From assembly GCA_017939855.1 (NCBI GenBank), contig JAGAZW010000074.1, positions 1 through 5,300 of the forward strand: a DNA stretch of 5,300 nucleotides. The letters are read 5' to 3'. Of this stretch, positions 1 to 5,300 are shown piece by piece; positions within the stretch are counted from its first letter, which is position 1, and the number at the start of each line of letters is the position of its first letter. Origin of the DNA: Clostridia bacterium (lineage in GTDB: Bacteria > Bacillota > Clostridia > Oscillospirales > Acutalibacteraceae). The position numbers and the translations under genes are program-made. The notes below the pieces were generated by a model. It saw only the letters and a list, made by a program, of their open reading frames with translations. It ran no database searches and was not told where the DNA came from.

Positions 1-678
1 AACTGTAGCGCCAAGCGGTGGGGTAATCTTTATAAGATGCTCATAAGAGTCCTGTTCATATTTTAAACAGCACATAAGTCTTCCGCAGCTACCTGAGATT
101 TTTGTCGGATTAAGAGAAAGACCCTGCTCCTTTGCCATTTTTATGGATACAGGCTGAAAATCATCAAGAAATCTTTTGCAACAATAGGGTTGGCCGCAGA
201 TACCGATACCGCCCAGCATCTTTGCTTCGTCACGCACACCTATTTGTCTGAGCTCTATTCGTGCATGAAAATGTGAAGCAAGATCTTTAACCAATTGCCT
301 GAAATCTACTCTGCCTTCAGCAGTGAAGAAGAAGGTAATTTTACTGCAGTCGAATGAATACTCGACATTCACAAGCTTCATATCAAGTTTATGGTCTGAG
401 ATTTTATCGTTGCAAATCTTAAATGCTACTTGTTCTTTTTGCTTGTTTTCTTTGAGCTTTTGCATATCTCTGCCATCGGCTCTGCGTATAATTTTTTTAA
501 GAGGCAAAACTACCTTTTCATCGTCTATGGTGTGTCTCGGGCGAGAAACAGTACCAAGAGAAATGCCATTGGCGGTTTCTACAATAACAGCCTCCCCAAC
601 AGTGAATTGAGCGTTATCAGGATCAAAGTAATAGGCTTTACCGCCTTCATTAAATTTAATCGATACAACTTCTGCCAT
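1..678 (-). CDS. ricT: RicT/YaaT (PSP1 domain) protein, 3' end cut by window edge
   Basis: Reverse-strand reading frame of 226 codons with no stop before the window edge, so the C-terminus is missing (B. subtilis RicT is about 275 residues). It begins MAEVVSIKFNEGGKAYYFDP, and the PSP1 domain follows. Seen in the sequence: six cysteines in two clusters, CGQPYCC (C161, C166, C167) and CGRLMCC (C198, C203, C204). This spacing is the signature of the family. Known of the family: in B. subtilis RicT joins RicA and RicF in a complex carrying [4Fe-4S] clusters, which assists RNase Y-dependent mRNA maturation and affects sporulation, competence and biofilm formation. Inferred: the same role here, since the cysteines are intact. 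The ATG at 678 is preferred because GGAGGTG (689-695) lies 10 nt upstream. Only 22 nt separate it from the holB stop and no promoter is visible there, so it is probably the third gene of a trpS-holB-ricT operon. Confidence 0.93.
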   Translation of the reverse strand, partial: MAEVVSIKFNEGGKAYYFDPDNAQFTVGEAVIVETANGISLGTVSRPRHTIDDEKVVLPLKKIIRRADGRDMQKLKENKQKEQVAFKICNDKISDHKLDMKLVNVEYSFDCSKITFFFTAEGRVDFRQLVKDLASHFHARIELRQIGVRDEAKMLGGIGICGQPYCCKRFLDDFQPVSIKMAKEQGLSLNPTKISGSCGRLMCCLKYEQDSYEHLIKITPPLGATV

Positions 679-700
679 AAATTACAAACACCTCCAAAAT

Positions 701-1525
701 TTAGTCTGTAAGCTTTACTGCTTTTGCTACGGCTGCAGAAAACAGCAGTGATAAATTTATATTTGTTTTCAGCAGCTTCAAGTATTGATCGATTTGCCGA
801 TAAAGCTGCTCTAAAACGGTTGATTTTGTCTTAGAAGAATCGCATTCTCGAAGTTTTTTTACCGCCGTTTTTTTAAGCTGCATAAAGAAATCTTCGGCAG
901 CGTTTCTGCTTTTTTCGTAATTTCTGAGAATTTTAAGCATCTCATAATCGTTTTGTAAAAAAAGGTTTTCAATAAAGTCTTCGGTTGCTTTTTTTATAGC
1001 GTCGTCATTTTTTGAAACAGTGTCGCTTTGTAAGGTAAGTAGGGTGCATCTTGAAACTACCGTGTCAAGCATCAAGGTTCTTGAAGGTACTATAAGAATG
1101 AAGATAACGTTTTTAGGCGGTTCCTCCAAAACCTTCAGTAAAGCGTTTTGAGCCTGTTCGTTCATTTTATGGGCACCGTCAATAATAAATACCTTCTTAT
1201 CATTAAGACGGGGTTTAATAAATGCCTTTTCTCTGATGTCCCTTATTTGTGCGACAGTGATATTTTTTTTACCCTCTTCTGGTAAAAGGGTTGTAATATC
1301 GGTGTGATTGTTCAAAGAGGCAAGATGACATCCTTTACAGTTGCCGCAAGGTTTAGCAGAACCATCGTTTTCGCAAACACAGGCAGTCGCAAGGTAATGA
1401 GCCAAAGAATGCCTGCCACTGCCTTCATTACCCTCTATAATAATAGCGTGGGGTATACGGTCTGAAGATATTATGTTTTTAACGGTATTTTCAAGAAATT
1501 TATTACTATTTAAAGAAAAGGTCAT
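701..1525 (-). CDS. holB: DNA polymerase III subunit delta' (clamp loader)
   Basis: A 274-residue AAA+ clamp-loader subunit; delta' joins delta and tau/gamma to load the beta sliding clamp at the replication fork. Motifs seen: a P-loop-like GNEGSGRHS at 32-40 in which the usual lysine is arginine (R38); a four-cysteine zinc site C51, C60, C63, C66 (PCGNCKGC); a Walker B-like VFIIDGAHKM at 112-121 followed by NALLKVLEEPP; and the SRC motif at 158-160, which in this family supplies an arginine finger to a neighbouring subunit. The altered P-loop fits a delta' that does not itself bind ATP, as known for E. coli delta'. It is shorter than the roughly 330-residue homologues of E. coli and B. subtilis, with the difference in the C-terminal collar region. 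Its ATG shares the ATGA overlap with the trpS stop, and the only upstream Shine-Dalgarno match is weak (AAGGTT, 1537-1542), so translational coupling to trpS is likely. Confidence 0.93.
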   Translation of the reverse strand: MTFSLNSNKFLENTVKNIISSDRIPHAIIIEGNEGSGRHSLAHYLATACVCENDGSAKPCGNCKGCHLASLNNHTDITTLLPEEGKKNITVAQIRDIREKAFIKPRLNDKKVFIIDGAHKMNEQAQNALLKVLEEPPKNVIFILIVPSRTLMLDTVVSRCTLLTLQSDTVSKNDDAIKKATEDFIENLFLQNDYEMLKILRNYEKSRNAAEDFFMQLKKTAVKKLRECDSSKTKSTVLEQLYRQIDQYLKLLKTNINLSLLFSAAVAKAVKLTD

Positions 1526-2523
1526 AAAACAAAGCCAACCTTTTTCATCGCTTTAAGGTAGGTTTTTCTTGCGATAAATTCAGCTCTTTGTCCGCCTTCA
1601 CGGAAAAGGCGTTCAAGCTCAGCTTTATCTGAAATAATGGTATTGTAGCTTTCCCTGATGGGAGCGAGTTCATCTGCTACAGCTTCTCCGACAGCAAGTT
1701 TAAACTCACCGTAACCTTTGCCGTCAAATTCCTTTTCGATTTCTTGAGGCGTTTTGTTTGTAACGGCAGAATAAATGCCTATAAGATTTTTAATGCCCGG
1801 CTGCTCGTCGGATAGTCTAACCTGCGCTAAGCTGTCGGTAACGGCACGTTTGAATTTGCGTATAACGGTATCCTTATCGTCAAGAATTGCAACCCATGCA
1901 TTGACGTTTTCGTCCGATTTGGACATCTTTTTTGTGGGGTCTTGAAGCGACATAACCCTAGCACCCGTTTTAGGAATATAAGGCTCGGGAACGGTAAAAA
2001 CATCGCCGTATATGTGATTAAATCTTGTGGCAATATCTCTTGCGATTTCAAGATGCTGTTTTTGGTCAGCACCAACAGGGACAAAATCAGGTTTATAAAG
2101 AAGAATGTCGGCTGCCATGAGTGCAGGGTAGGAGAAAAGGCCGACATTGACATTATCGGAATGCTTTGCCGATTTGTCTTTAAACTGTGTCATTCTGGAA
2201 AGCTCACCAAACTGGGTGTAGCAGGAAAGAAGCCAGGAAAGCTGAGCGTGTTCAGGGACGTGTGACTGAATGAAAAGTGTGGACTTTTGGGTGTCGAGCC
2301 CCAAAGCCAACATAAGAGCATATGTAGAATAAATCTGCGCACGTAGTTTAGCAGGTTCTTGACGAACGGTTATTGCATGAAGGTCTGCTACCGCATAGGT
2401 ACATTCAAATTCATCCTGCATATTTATCCAGTTTTTAAGTGCCCCCAAATAATTACCCAGGGTCAGCATACCGCTAGGCTGAATACAACTTAAAACTTTT
2501 TTCTTTTCCATAGCTTCGCTCAT
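1522..2523 (-). CDS. trpS: tryptophanyl-tRNA synthetase
   Basis: A 333-residue class I aminoacyl-tRNA synthetase that charges tRNA-Trp with tryptophan using ATP in the cytoplasm. Length is normal for bacterial TrpS (about 330). Motifs seen in order: QPSGMLTLGNYLGAL at 15-29, containing the HIGH-equivalent TLGN; VADLHAIT at 45-52; YPALMAADILLY at 132-143, whose aspartate sits in the tryptophan pocket; GADQKQHLEIARDIA at 151-165; and an intact KMSKS loop at 199-203. The ATG at 2523 is chosen over the in-frame ATG at 2511 (residue 5) because GGGATGA (2531-2537) lies 7 nt before the former and nothing resembling a ribosome site precedes the latter. It is the first gene of the trpS-holB-ricT unit. 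The predicted leader is only about 35 nt, too short for a T-box, which often controls this gene in Firmicutes. Confidence 0.97.
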   Translation of the reverse strand: MSEAMEKKKVLSCIQPSGMLTLGNYLGALKNWINMQDEFECTYAVADLHAITVRQEPAKLRAQIYSTYALMLALGLDTQKSTLFIQSHVPEHAQLSWLLSCYTQFGELSRMTQFKDKSAKHSDNVNVGLFSYPALMAADILLYKPDFVPVGADQKQHLEIARDIATRFNHIYGDVFTVPEPYIPKTGARVMSLQDPTKKMSKSDENVNAWVAILDDKDTVIRKFKRAVTDSLAQVRLSDEQPGIKNLIGIYSAVTNKTPQEIEKEFDGKGYGEFKLAVGEAVADELAPIRESYNTIISDKAELERLFREGGQRAEFIARKTYLKAMKKVGFVL

Positions 2524-2565
2524 TTATATATCATCCCTTTGGACAAAGTATTCACAGATATATTA

Positions 2566-2594
2566 ATATTAGCACAAAACCTCAAGAATTACAA
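2566..2594 (-). promoter_or_regulatory. predicted sigma-A promoter of trpS-holB-ricT
   Basis: On the minus strand, a -35 TTGTAA (2589-2594) and a -10 TAATAT (2566-2571) are separated by exactly 17 bp. The -10 is preceded by TG one base upstream (2573-2574), the extended -10 form. The predicted start near 2559 gives a leader of about 35 nt with no room for a riboswitch or T-box. It starts just after the U-tract of the prfC terminator, so the following genes form a separate transcription unit. Predicted from sequence only. Confidence 0.75.
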
Positions 2595-2597
2595 CAT

Positions 2598-2632
2598 AAA
2601 AAAATTTCCTCACACTCAAAAGTGTGAGGAAA
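2598..2632 (-). terminator. intrinsic terminator of prfC
   Basis: A perfect 12-bp inverted repeat, TTTCCTCACACT (2605-2616) and AGTGTGAGGAAA (2621-2632), encloses a 4-nt loop. On the minus strand it is followed directly by seven T (2598-2604). It starts 4 nt after the prfC stop codon. The plus strand has no matching T-run after the stem, so it works in the prfC direction only. Confidence 0.95.
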
Positions 2633-2636
2633 ACTG

Positions 2637-4226
2637 TTAATCGTTTGAAAAATCTTCTAAAATTAAATCTTTGTTCTTTTCAAGCGCCCAGTTTATATTC
2701 CATTCGCTTGTAAAGATAAGAAGATTGTTGCCTTTAAAATCCTGAACCCATTTTGTATCCGAGGTAAGATTTAGGGAGCTTATGTCAATATCTCTATTTC
2801 TTATCCAGCGGATATACTGGAAGGGGAGATTGTTTCTTACAACATCTACCTTATACTCGTTTTTAAGGCGGTATTCCAGCACCTCAAATTGAAGTTCGCC
2901 CACAACACCCACTATAACCCTTTCCATACCGGAATTAGGCTCATGGAAAATCTGAATGGCGCCTTCCTGAGCTATCTGCTCAACACCCTTTACAAACTGT
3001 TTCCTCTTTAGAGAGTCAATTTGTTCAATCATTGCAAAATGCTCGGGCGCAAAGGTAGGTATACCCTTAAATTCAACCTTGTGCTTTATGTCGCAAACGG
3101 TATCGCCAATGGAGAAAATGCCGGGGTCAAACACACCGATAATATCACCCGCATATGCCTCGTCAATAACCTGACGGTCCTGAGCCATCATTTGTTGGGG
3201 CTGGGAAAGACGAAGACTTCTGCCTCCCTGGATATGAAAATATTCCTTATCTCTTTCAAATTTTCCCGAACAGATTCTAAAGAAGGTGATGCGGTCACGA
3301 TGGGCTTTATTCATATTTGCCTGAATTTTAAAGGCAAAGGCAGAAAAGGTTTCGTCGGTGGGGTTAACGGTACCCTCACGTGTCTCGCGGGCTAATGGTG
3401 TCGTAGTCATTTTAAGGAAGTTTTCAAGGAAAGGTTCAACACCGAAATTTGTGAGTGCGGAGCCGAAGAATACGGGGGTAAGCTCGCCCTTTTGCACCTT
3501 TTGCAAATCAAACTCAAAACTTGCGCCGTCTAAAAGCTCTATCTGGTCAACCAGCTCTGCCCGTTGGTATTCACCTATAAGCTCATCCAGCTTTTCAGTA
3601 TCGGTTATATCACATTCAATGGCGGTCAGCTTTTCCTGACCTCTATGAAATTCATTGAATGTCATAATCTGTCTTTTATCACGGTCAAAAACGCCCTTGA
3701 AACCAACACCGCATCCAATGGGCCAGTTTACAGGATAAGTGCCGATACCAAATTCCTTTTCAAGCTCATCGAGTAGCTCAAAAGGGTCCCTTGCTTCACG
3801 GTCAAGCTTGTTTATAAAGGTAAATATAGGAATATGTCGCATAGCCGTTACTTTAAATAGTTTTCTTGTTTGCGGCTCAATACCCTTTGCGGCATCAATC
3901 ACCATAACAACACTATCCGCTGCCATAAGAGTTCGGTAGGTATCTTCAGAGAAATCCTGATGCCCTGGGGTATCAAGGATATTTATACAGCAGCCTTCAT
4001 ATTCGAACTGCATAACCGAAGATGTAATGGAAATACCTCTTTGTTTTTCAAGGTCCATCCAATCTGAAACGGCGTGTTTGGCGGTTGCCTTTCCCTTAAC
4101 CGAACCTGCAGTCTGTATTGCACCACCGTAAAGCAGAAGCTTTTCGGTGAGCGTTGTTTTACCGGCATCGGGGTGGGAAATTATTGCAAAGGTGCGTCTG
4201 CGATTTATTTCGTCTTTAAAAGCCAA
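2637..4226 (-). CDS. prfC: peptide chain release factor 3 (RF3)
   Basis: A 529-residue translational GTPase, the same length as E. coli RF3. RF3 uses GTP to recycle RF1 and RF2 from the ribosome after peptide release. All G-motifs are intact: G1 HPDAGKTT at 18-25, G2 RGISITSSV at 63-71 (T68 being the switch I threonine), G3 DTPGHQDF at 85-92, G4 NKLD at 139-142 and G5 GSAL at 255-258. RF3 is distinguished from EF-G by its length, by the absence of EF-G domains IV and V, and by RF3-type segments such as FNEFHRGQEKL near 190-200. The start codon is TTG (4226-4224). No in-frame ATG lies before G1, and a good ribosome site (4236-4242) sits 9 nt upstream. It is a single-gene unit with its own promoter and terminator, divergent from pflB. 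RF3 is patchily distributed among bacteria, so its presence is informative but not odd. Confidence 0.96.
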   Translation of the reverse strand: MAFKDEINRRRTFAIISHPDAGKTTLTEKLLLYGGAIQTAGSVKGKATAKHAVSDWMDLEKQRGISITSSVMQFEYEGCCINILDTPGHQDFSEDTYRTLMAADSVVMVIDAAKGIEPQTRKLFKVTAMRHIPIFTFINKLDREARDPFELLDELEKEFGIGTYPVNWPIGCGVGFKGVFDRDKRQIMTFNEFHRGQEKLTAIECDITDTEKLDELIGEYQRAELVDQIELLDGASFEFDLQKVQKGELTPVFFGSALTNFGVEPFLENFLKMTTTPLARETREGTVNPTDETFSAFAFKIQANMNKAHRDRITFFRICSGKFERDKEYFHIQGGRSLRLSQPQQMMAQDRQVIDEAYAGDIIGVFDPGIFSIGDTVCDIKHKVEFKGIPTFAPEHFAMIEQIDSLKRKQFVKGVEQIAQEGAIQIFHEPNSGMERVIVGVVGELQFEVLEYRLKNEYKVDVVRNNLPFQYIRWIRNRDIDISSLNLTSDTKWVQDFKGNNLLIFTSEWNINWALEKNKDLILEDFSND

Positions 4227-4235
4227 TTTTACAAA

Positions 4236-4242
4236 CTCCTTT
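4236..4242 (-). promoter_or_regulatory. ribosome binding site fixing the prfC TTG start
   Basis: The minus strand reads AAAGGAG, ending 9 nt before the TTG at 4226. The strong match and normal spacing are the main reason for accepting a TTG initiator, because there is no alternative ATG or GTG that would keep the whole GTPase domain. Confidence 0.85.
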
Positions 4243-4265
4243 GTTTACTAGTGTTCTAAAACAAA

Positions 4266-4294
4266 ATTTTACCATATCTAAGTTATTATATCAA
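4266..4294 (-). promoter_or_regulatory. predicted sigma-A promoter of prfC
   Basis: On the minus strand, a -35 TTGATA (4289-4294) and a -10 TAAAAT (4266-4271) are 17 bp apart, with the extended -10 TG at 4273-4274. The predicted start near 4259 gives a leader of about 33 nt that contains the ribosome site and no visible regulatory structure. It has the same architecture as the trpS promoter. Confidence 0.78.
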
Positions 4295-4321
4295 GTAAAT
4301 ATTTTTTTAAAGTTGTAGTTT

Positions 4322-4416
4322 TAAAAAAGGGGAGTAAAAATACTCACATAAAGGCATATGATGCCTAATGTGGAGAAAGCATACTATAGTTGAACTAAAT
4401 ATAGTGCCCTTTTTAT
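4322..4416. other. nested inverted-repeat cluster, possible small structured RNA or miniature repeat
   Basis: About 95 bp between the divergent prfC and pflB promoters contains several complementary segments. The outermost arms are AAAAAGGG (4324-4331) and CCCTTTTT (4407-4414). Inside lie GAGTA/TACTC (4332-4336, 4341-4345, loop AAAA); CACAT/ATGTG (4345-4349, 4368-4372) enclosing AGGCAT/ATGCCT (4352-4357, 4361-4366, 3-nt loop); and ACTATA/TATAGT (4383-4388, 4400-4405), which can extend by a GC pair across a 2-nt bulge. On paper this folds as a closing stem with three arms, though the first two arms share base 4345. The arms end in a T-run on either strand. Neither strand has a gene upstream for it to terminate, and I found no convincing promoter for it. 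The outer arms could also be imperfect terminal inverted repeats. It matches no RNA family I recognise; strand and function are unknown. Confidence 0.45.
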
Positions 4417-4432
4417 TAAAAACAACAAAATC

Positions 4433-4450
4433 TTGTGGATAAATTCAAAA
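4433..4450. promoter_or_regulatory. FNR/CRP- or Rex-like operator upstream of pflB
   Basis: TTGTGGATAAATTCAAAA fits the Rex consensus TTGTGAA-N4-TTCACAA at 12 of 14 fixed positions and the CRP/FNR consensus TGTGA-N6-TCACA at 8 of 10. Its centre lies about 60 bp before the predicted pflB transcription start. That is close to the -61.5 position used by class I CRP/FNR activators. Redox control of pyruvate formate-lyase is well established in other bacteria. Which factor, if any, binds here is inference. Confidence 0.4.
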
Positions 4451-4466
4451 TAATATTCTTTATTGC

Positions 4467-4495
4467 TTGACAAAAAAACAGTTAAACTATATACT
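4467..4495 (+). promoter_or_regulatory. predicted strong sigma-A promoter of pflB
   Basis: A consensus -35 TTGACA (4467-4472) and a -10 TATACT (4490-4495, one mismatch to TATAAT) are separated by 17 bp. AT-rich DNA upstream could act as an UP element. The predicted start near 4502 gives a leader of about 34 nt. This is the best sigma-A promoter match in the window, as expected for an abundant fermentation enzyme. Confidence 0.85.
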
Positions 4496-4517
4496 AATAC
4501 TACATAGTATCTTTAGT
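4493..4517. promoter_or_regulatory. inverted repeat at the pflB transcription start, operator candidate
   Basis: A perfect 6-2-6 palindrome, ATACTACATAGTAT (4497-4510), is extended by ACTA (4493-4496) and TAGT (4514-4517) across a 3-nt bulge. It overlaps the end of the -10 element and the predicted start site, a typical location for a repressor operator. It could also form a weak hairpin at the 5' end of the mRNA. The bases are almost all A/T, so some symmetry is expected by chance. Confidence 0.35.
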
Positions 4518-4535
4518 CTCGGAAAGGTGAAAACG

Positions 4536-5300
4536 ATGGAACACAAAAATTGGAATGGATTTGTTGGCGAAAAATGGAAAAAGGAAATTAATGTTCGTGA
4601 TTTTATTCAACAAAATTATTCTGAATACAAAGGTGACGATAGCTTCCTTTCCGGTGCTACTGATAGAACAAAGGATTTGATGAAAAAGCTCAATGCGTTA
4701 CTGTCTTTAGAGCAACAGTTCGGAGGAGTTCTCGATGTTGATACTGCCACCGTTTCGTCTTTAACGAGTTATTCTCCAGGTTACATAGATAAGGAAAATG
4801 AGCTTATAGTCGGACTACAGACAAACCGTCCTTTAAAAAGGGGAATTAATCCCTTCGGCGGTATGCGAATGGCACGTCAGGCATGTGAAGCGTATGGATA
4901 CAAAGTAAGCTCTAAAATTGAAGACGAGTTTAAGTATCGTACTACCCATAATGACGGTGTTTTCAGAGCCTACACCGATGAAATGCGAACAGCGAGGAAA
5001 TGTCATGTTATAACCGGACTTCCCGATGCCTACGGCAGAGGCAGGATAATCGGTGACTACCGAAGGGTAGCTTTATATGGAATAGAAAAGCTTATAGAGG
5101 AAAAGAAAAAAGATAAGGCTGCACTTTGTGAGAACGCCTTTGACACAGAACAAATTCGTCTTGACGAGGAGCTTTATCAACAAATAACATTCCTTGGATA
5201 TATGAAAGAAATGGCGTCGATGTACGGTTTTGATATAAGTGAGCCCGCTAAGGATGCAAAAGAGGCTATCCAGTGGACCTATTTCGGATACCTTGCTGCA
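4536..5300 (+). CDS. pflB: pyruvate formate-lyase (formate C-acetyltransferase), 5' part only
   Basis: The first 255 codons, open to the window edge, of a glycyl radical enzyme normally about 740-760 residues long. PFL converts pyruvate and CoA to acetyl-CoA and formate in anaerobic mixed-acid fermentation. Segments typical of true PFL, as opposed to other glycyl radical enzymes, are seen: NVRDFIQQNYSEYKGDDSFL at 19-38, PLKRGINPFGG at 99-109, THNDGVF at 137-143, GLPDAYGRGRIIGDYRR at 161-177 and EAIQWTYFGYLAA at 243-255. An arginine in the DYRR motif corresponds to the pyruvate-contacting R176 of E. coli PflB. The active-site cysteine pair and the C-terminal radical glycine lie beyond the window, so activity cannot be confirmed. 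The ATG is supported by AAAGGTGA (4523-4530) 5 nt upstream and by N-terminal alignment to the family. The activating enzyme gene pflA is commonly adjacent but is not visible here. Confidence 0.97.
   Translation, partial: MEHKNWNGFVGEKWKKEINVRDFIQQNYSEYKGDDSFLSGATDRTKDLMKKLNALLSLEQQFGGVLDVDTATVSSLTSYSPGYIDKENELIVGLQTNRPLKRGINPFGGMRMARQACEAYGYKVSSKIEDEFKYRTTHNDGVFRAYTDEMRTARKCHVITGLPDAYGRGRIIGDYRRVALYGIEKLIEEKKKDKAALCENAFDTEQIRLDEELYQQITFLGYMKEMASMYGFDISEPAKDAKEAIQWTYFGYLAA

Noticed and set aside
32..678. Cysteine clusters of ricT taken as a ferredoxin or a zinc-finger protein
   Set aside because: The spacing and surrounding residues fit the RicT/PSP1 family exactly and do not fit a CxxCxxCxxxC ferredoxin motif.
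1263..1270. A8 run (minus strand) inside holB next to a 7-bp inverted repeat (TTTTACC 1267-1273 / GGTAAAA 1281-1287), resembling a dnaX-like slippage site
   Set aside because: The frame reads through normally into Walker B and the SRC motif. The hairpin overlaps the run and does not sit downstream of it. A +1 shift would stop within a few codons. Programmed frameshifting is known for dnaX, not for holB.
1827..2153. Open frame of 108 codons on the minus strand within trpS in another frame
   Set aside because: It is an overlapping frame inside an intact TrpS catalytic domain, with low-complexity translation and no support.
3021..3395. Open frame of 124 codons on the plus strand opposite prfC
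   Set aside because: It lies wholly inside the well-conserved prfC gene on the other strand, has no ribosome site or recognisable domain, and looks like an antisense shadow. The other plus-strand frames over prfC, trpS and ricT are rejected for the same reason.
4322..4345. Intrinsic terminator for a minus-strand transcript (GAGTA/TACTC stem followed by CCCCTTTTTT)
   Set aside because: The stem is only 5 bp of weak pairs, four C separate it from the T-run on that strand, and there is no minus-strand gene upstream of it in the window.
4322..4416. tRNA or tmRNA-like cloverleaf reading of the hairpin cluster
   Set aside because: There is no T-loop GTTCRA motif, no 7-bp acceptor next to a CCA-compatible end and no anticodon arm of the right size.

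Overview
The window is AT-rich, densely packed and entirely bacterial. It looks like a low-GC anaerobic Firmicute, probably of the class Clostridia. The grounds are a RicT/PSP1-type protein with its iron-sulfur cysteines, a HolB-RicT gene neighbourhood, strong GGAGG-type ribosome binding sites, sigma-A-type promoters and a pyruvate formate-lyase gene. The genus cannot be fixed from the sequence alone.

Layout, right to left on the minus strand: prfC (peptide chain release factor 3, 2637-4226, TTG start) is a single-gene transcription unit. It has its own extended -10 promoter and a textbook intrinsic terminator. That terminator is followed within a few bases by the promoter of a second minus-strand unit: trpS (tryptophanyl-tRNA synthetase, 1522-2523), holB (DNA polymerase III delta-prime, 701-1525, overlapping trpS by 4 nt) and ricT (PSP1/YaaT family, start at 678, running off the left edge). 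On the plus strand, pflB (pyruvate formate-lyase, start at 4536) is divergent from prfC and runs off the right edge.

The genes serve core functions: translation termination (RF3), tRNA charging (TrpS), clamp loading at the replication fork (HolB), RNA-processing and developmental control (RicT), and anaerobic pyruvate cleavage (PflB). TrpS, HolB and RicT appear to be co-expressed but are not in one pathway. PflB is separately controlled from a near-consensus promoter.

The only sizeable non-coding stretch is the 309-bp prfC/pflB intergenic region (4227-4535). It holds the two divergent promoters, an FNR/CRP- or Rex-like palindrome upstream of the pflB promoter, an inverted repeat at the predicted pflB transcription start, and an unexplained cluster of nested inverted repeats at about 4322-4416. 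That cluster is the one candidate here for something undescribed (a small structured RNA or a miniature repeat element). The rest of the window is conventional housekeeping DNA, and I see no defence system, CRISPR array, transposase, rRNA or tRNA.
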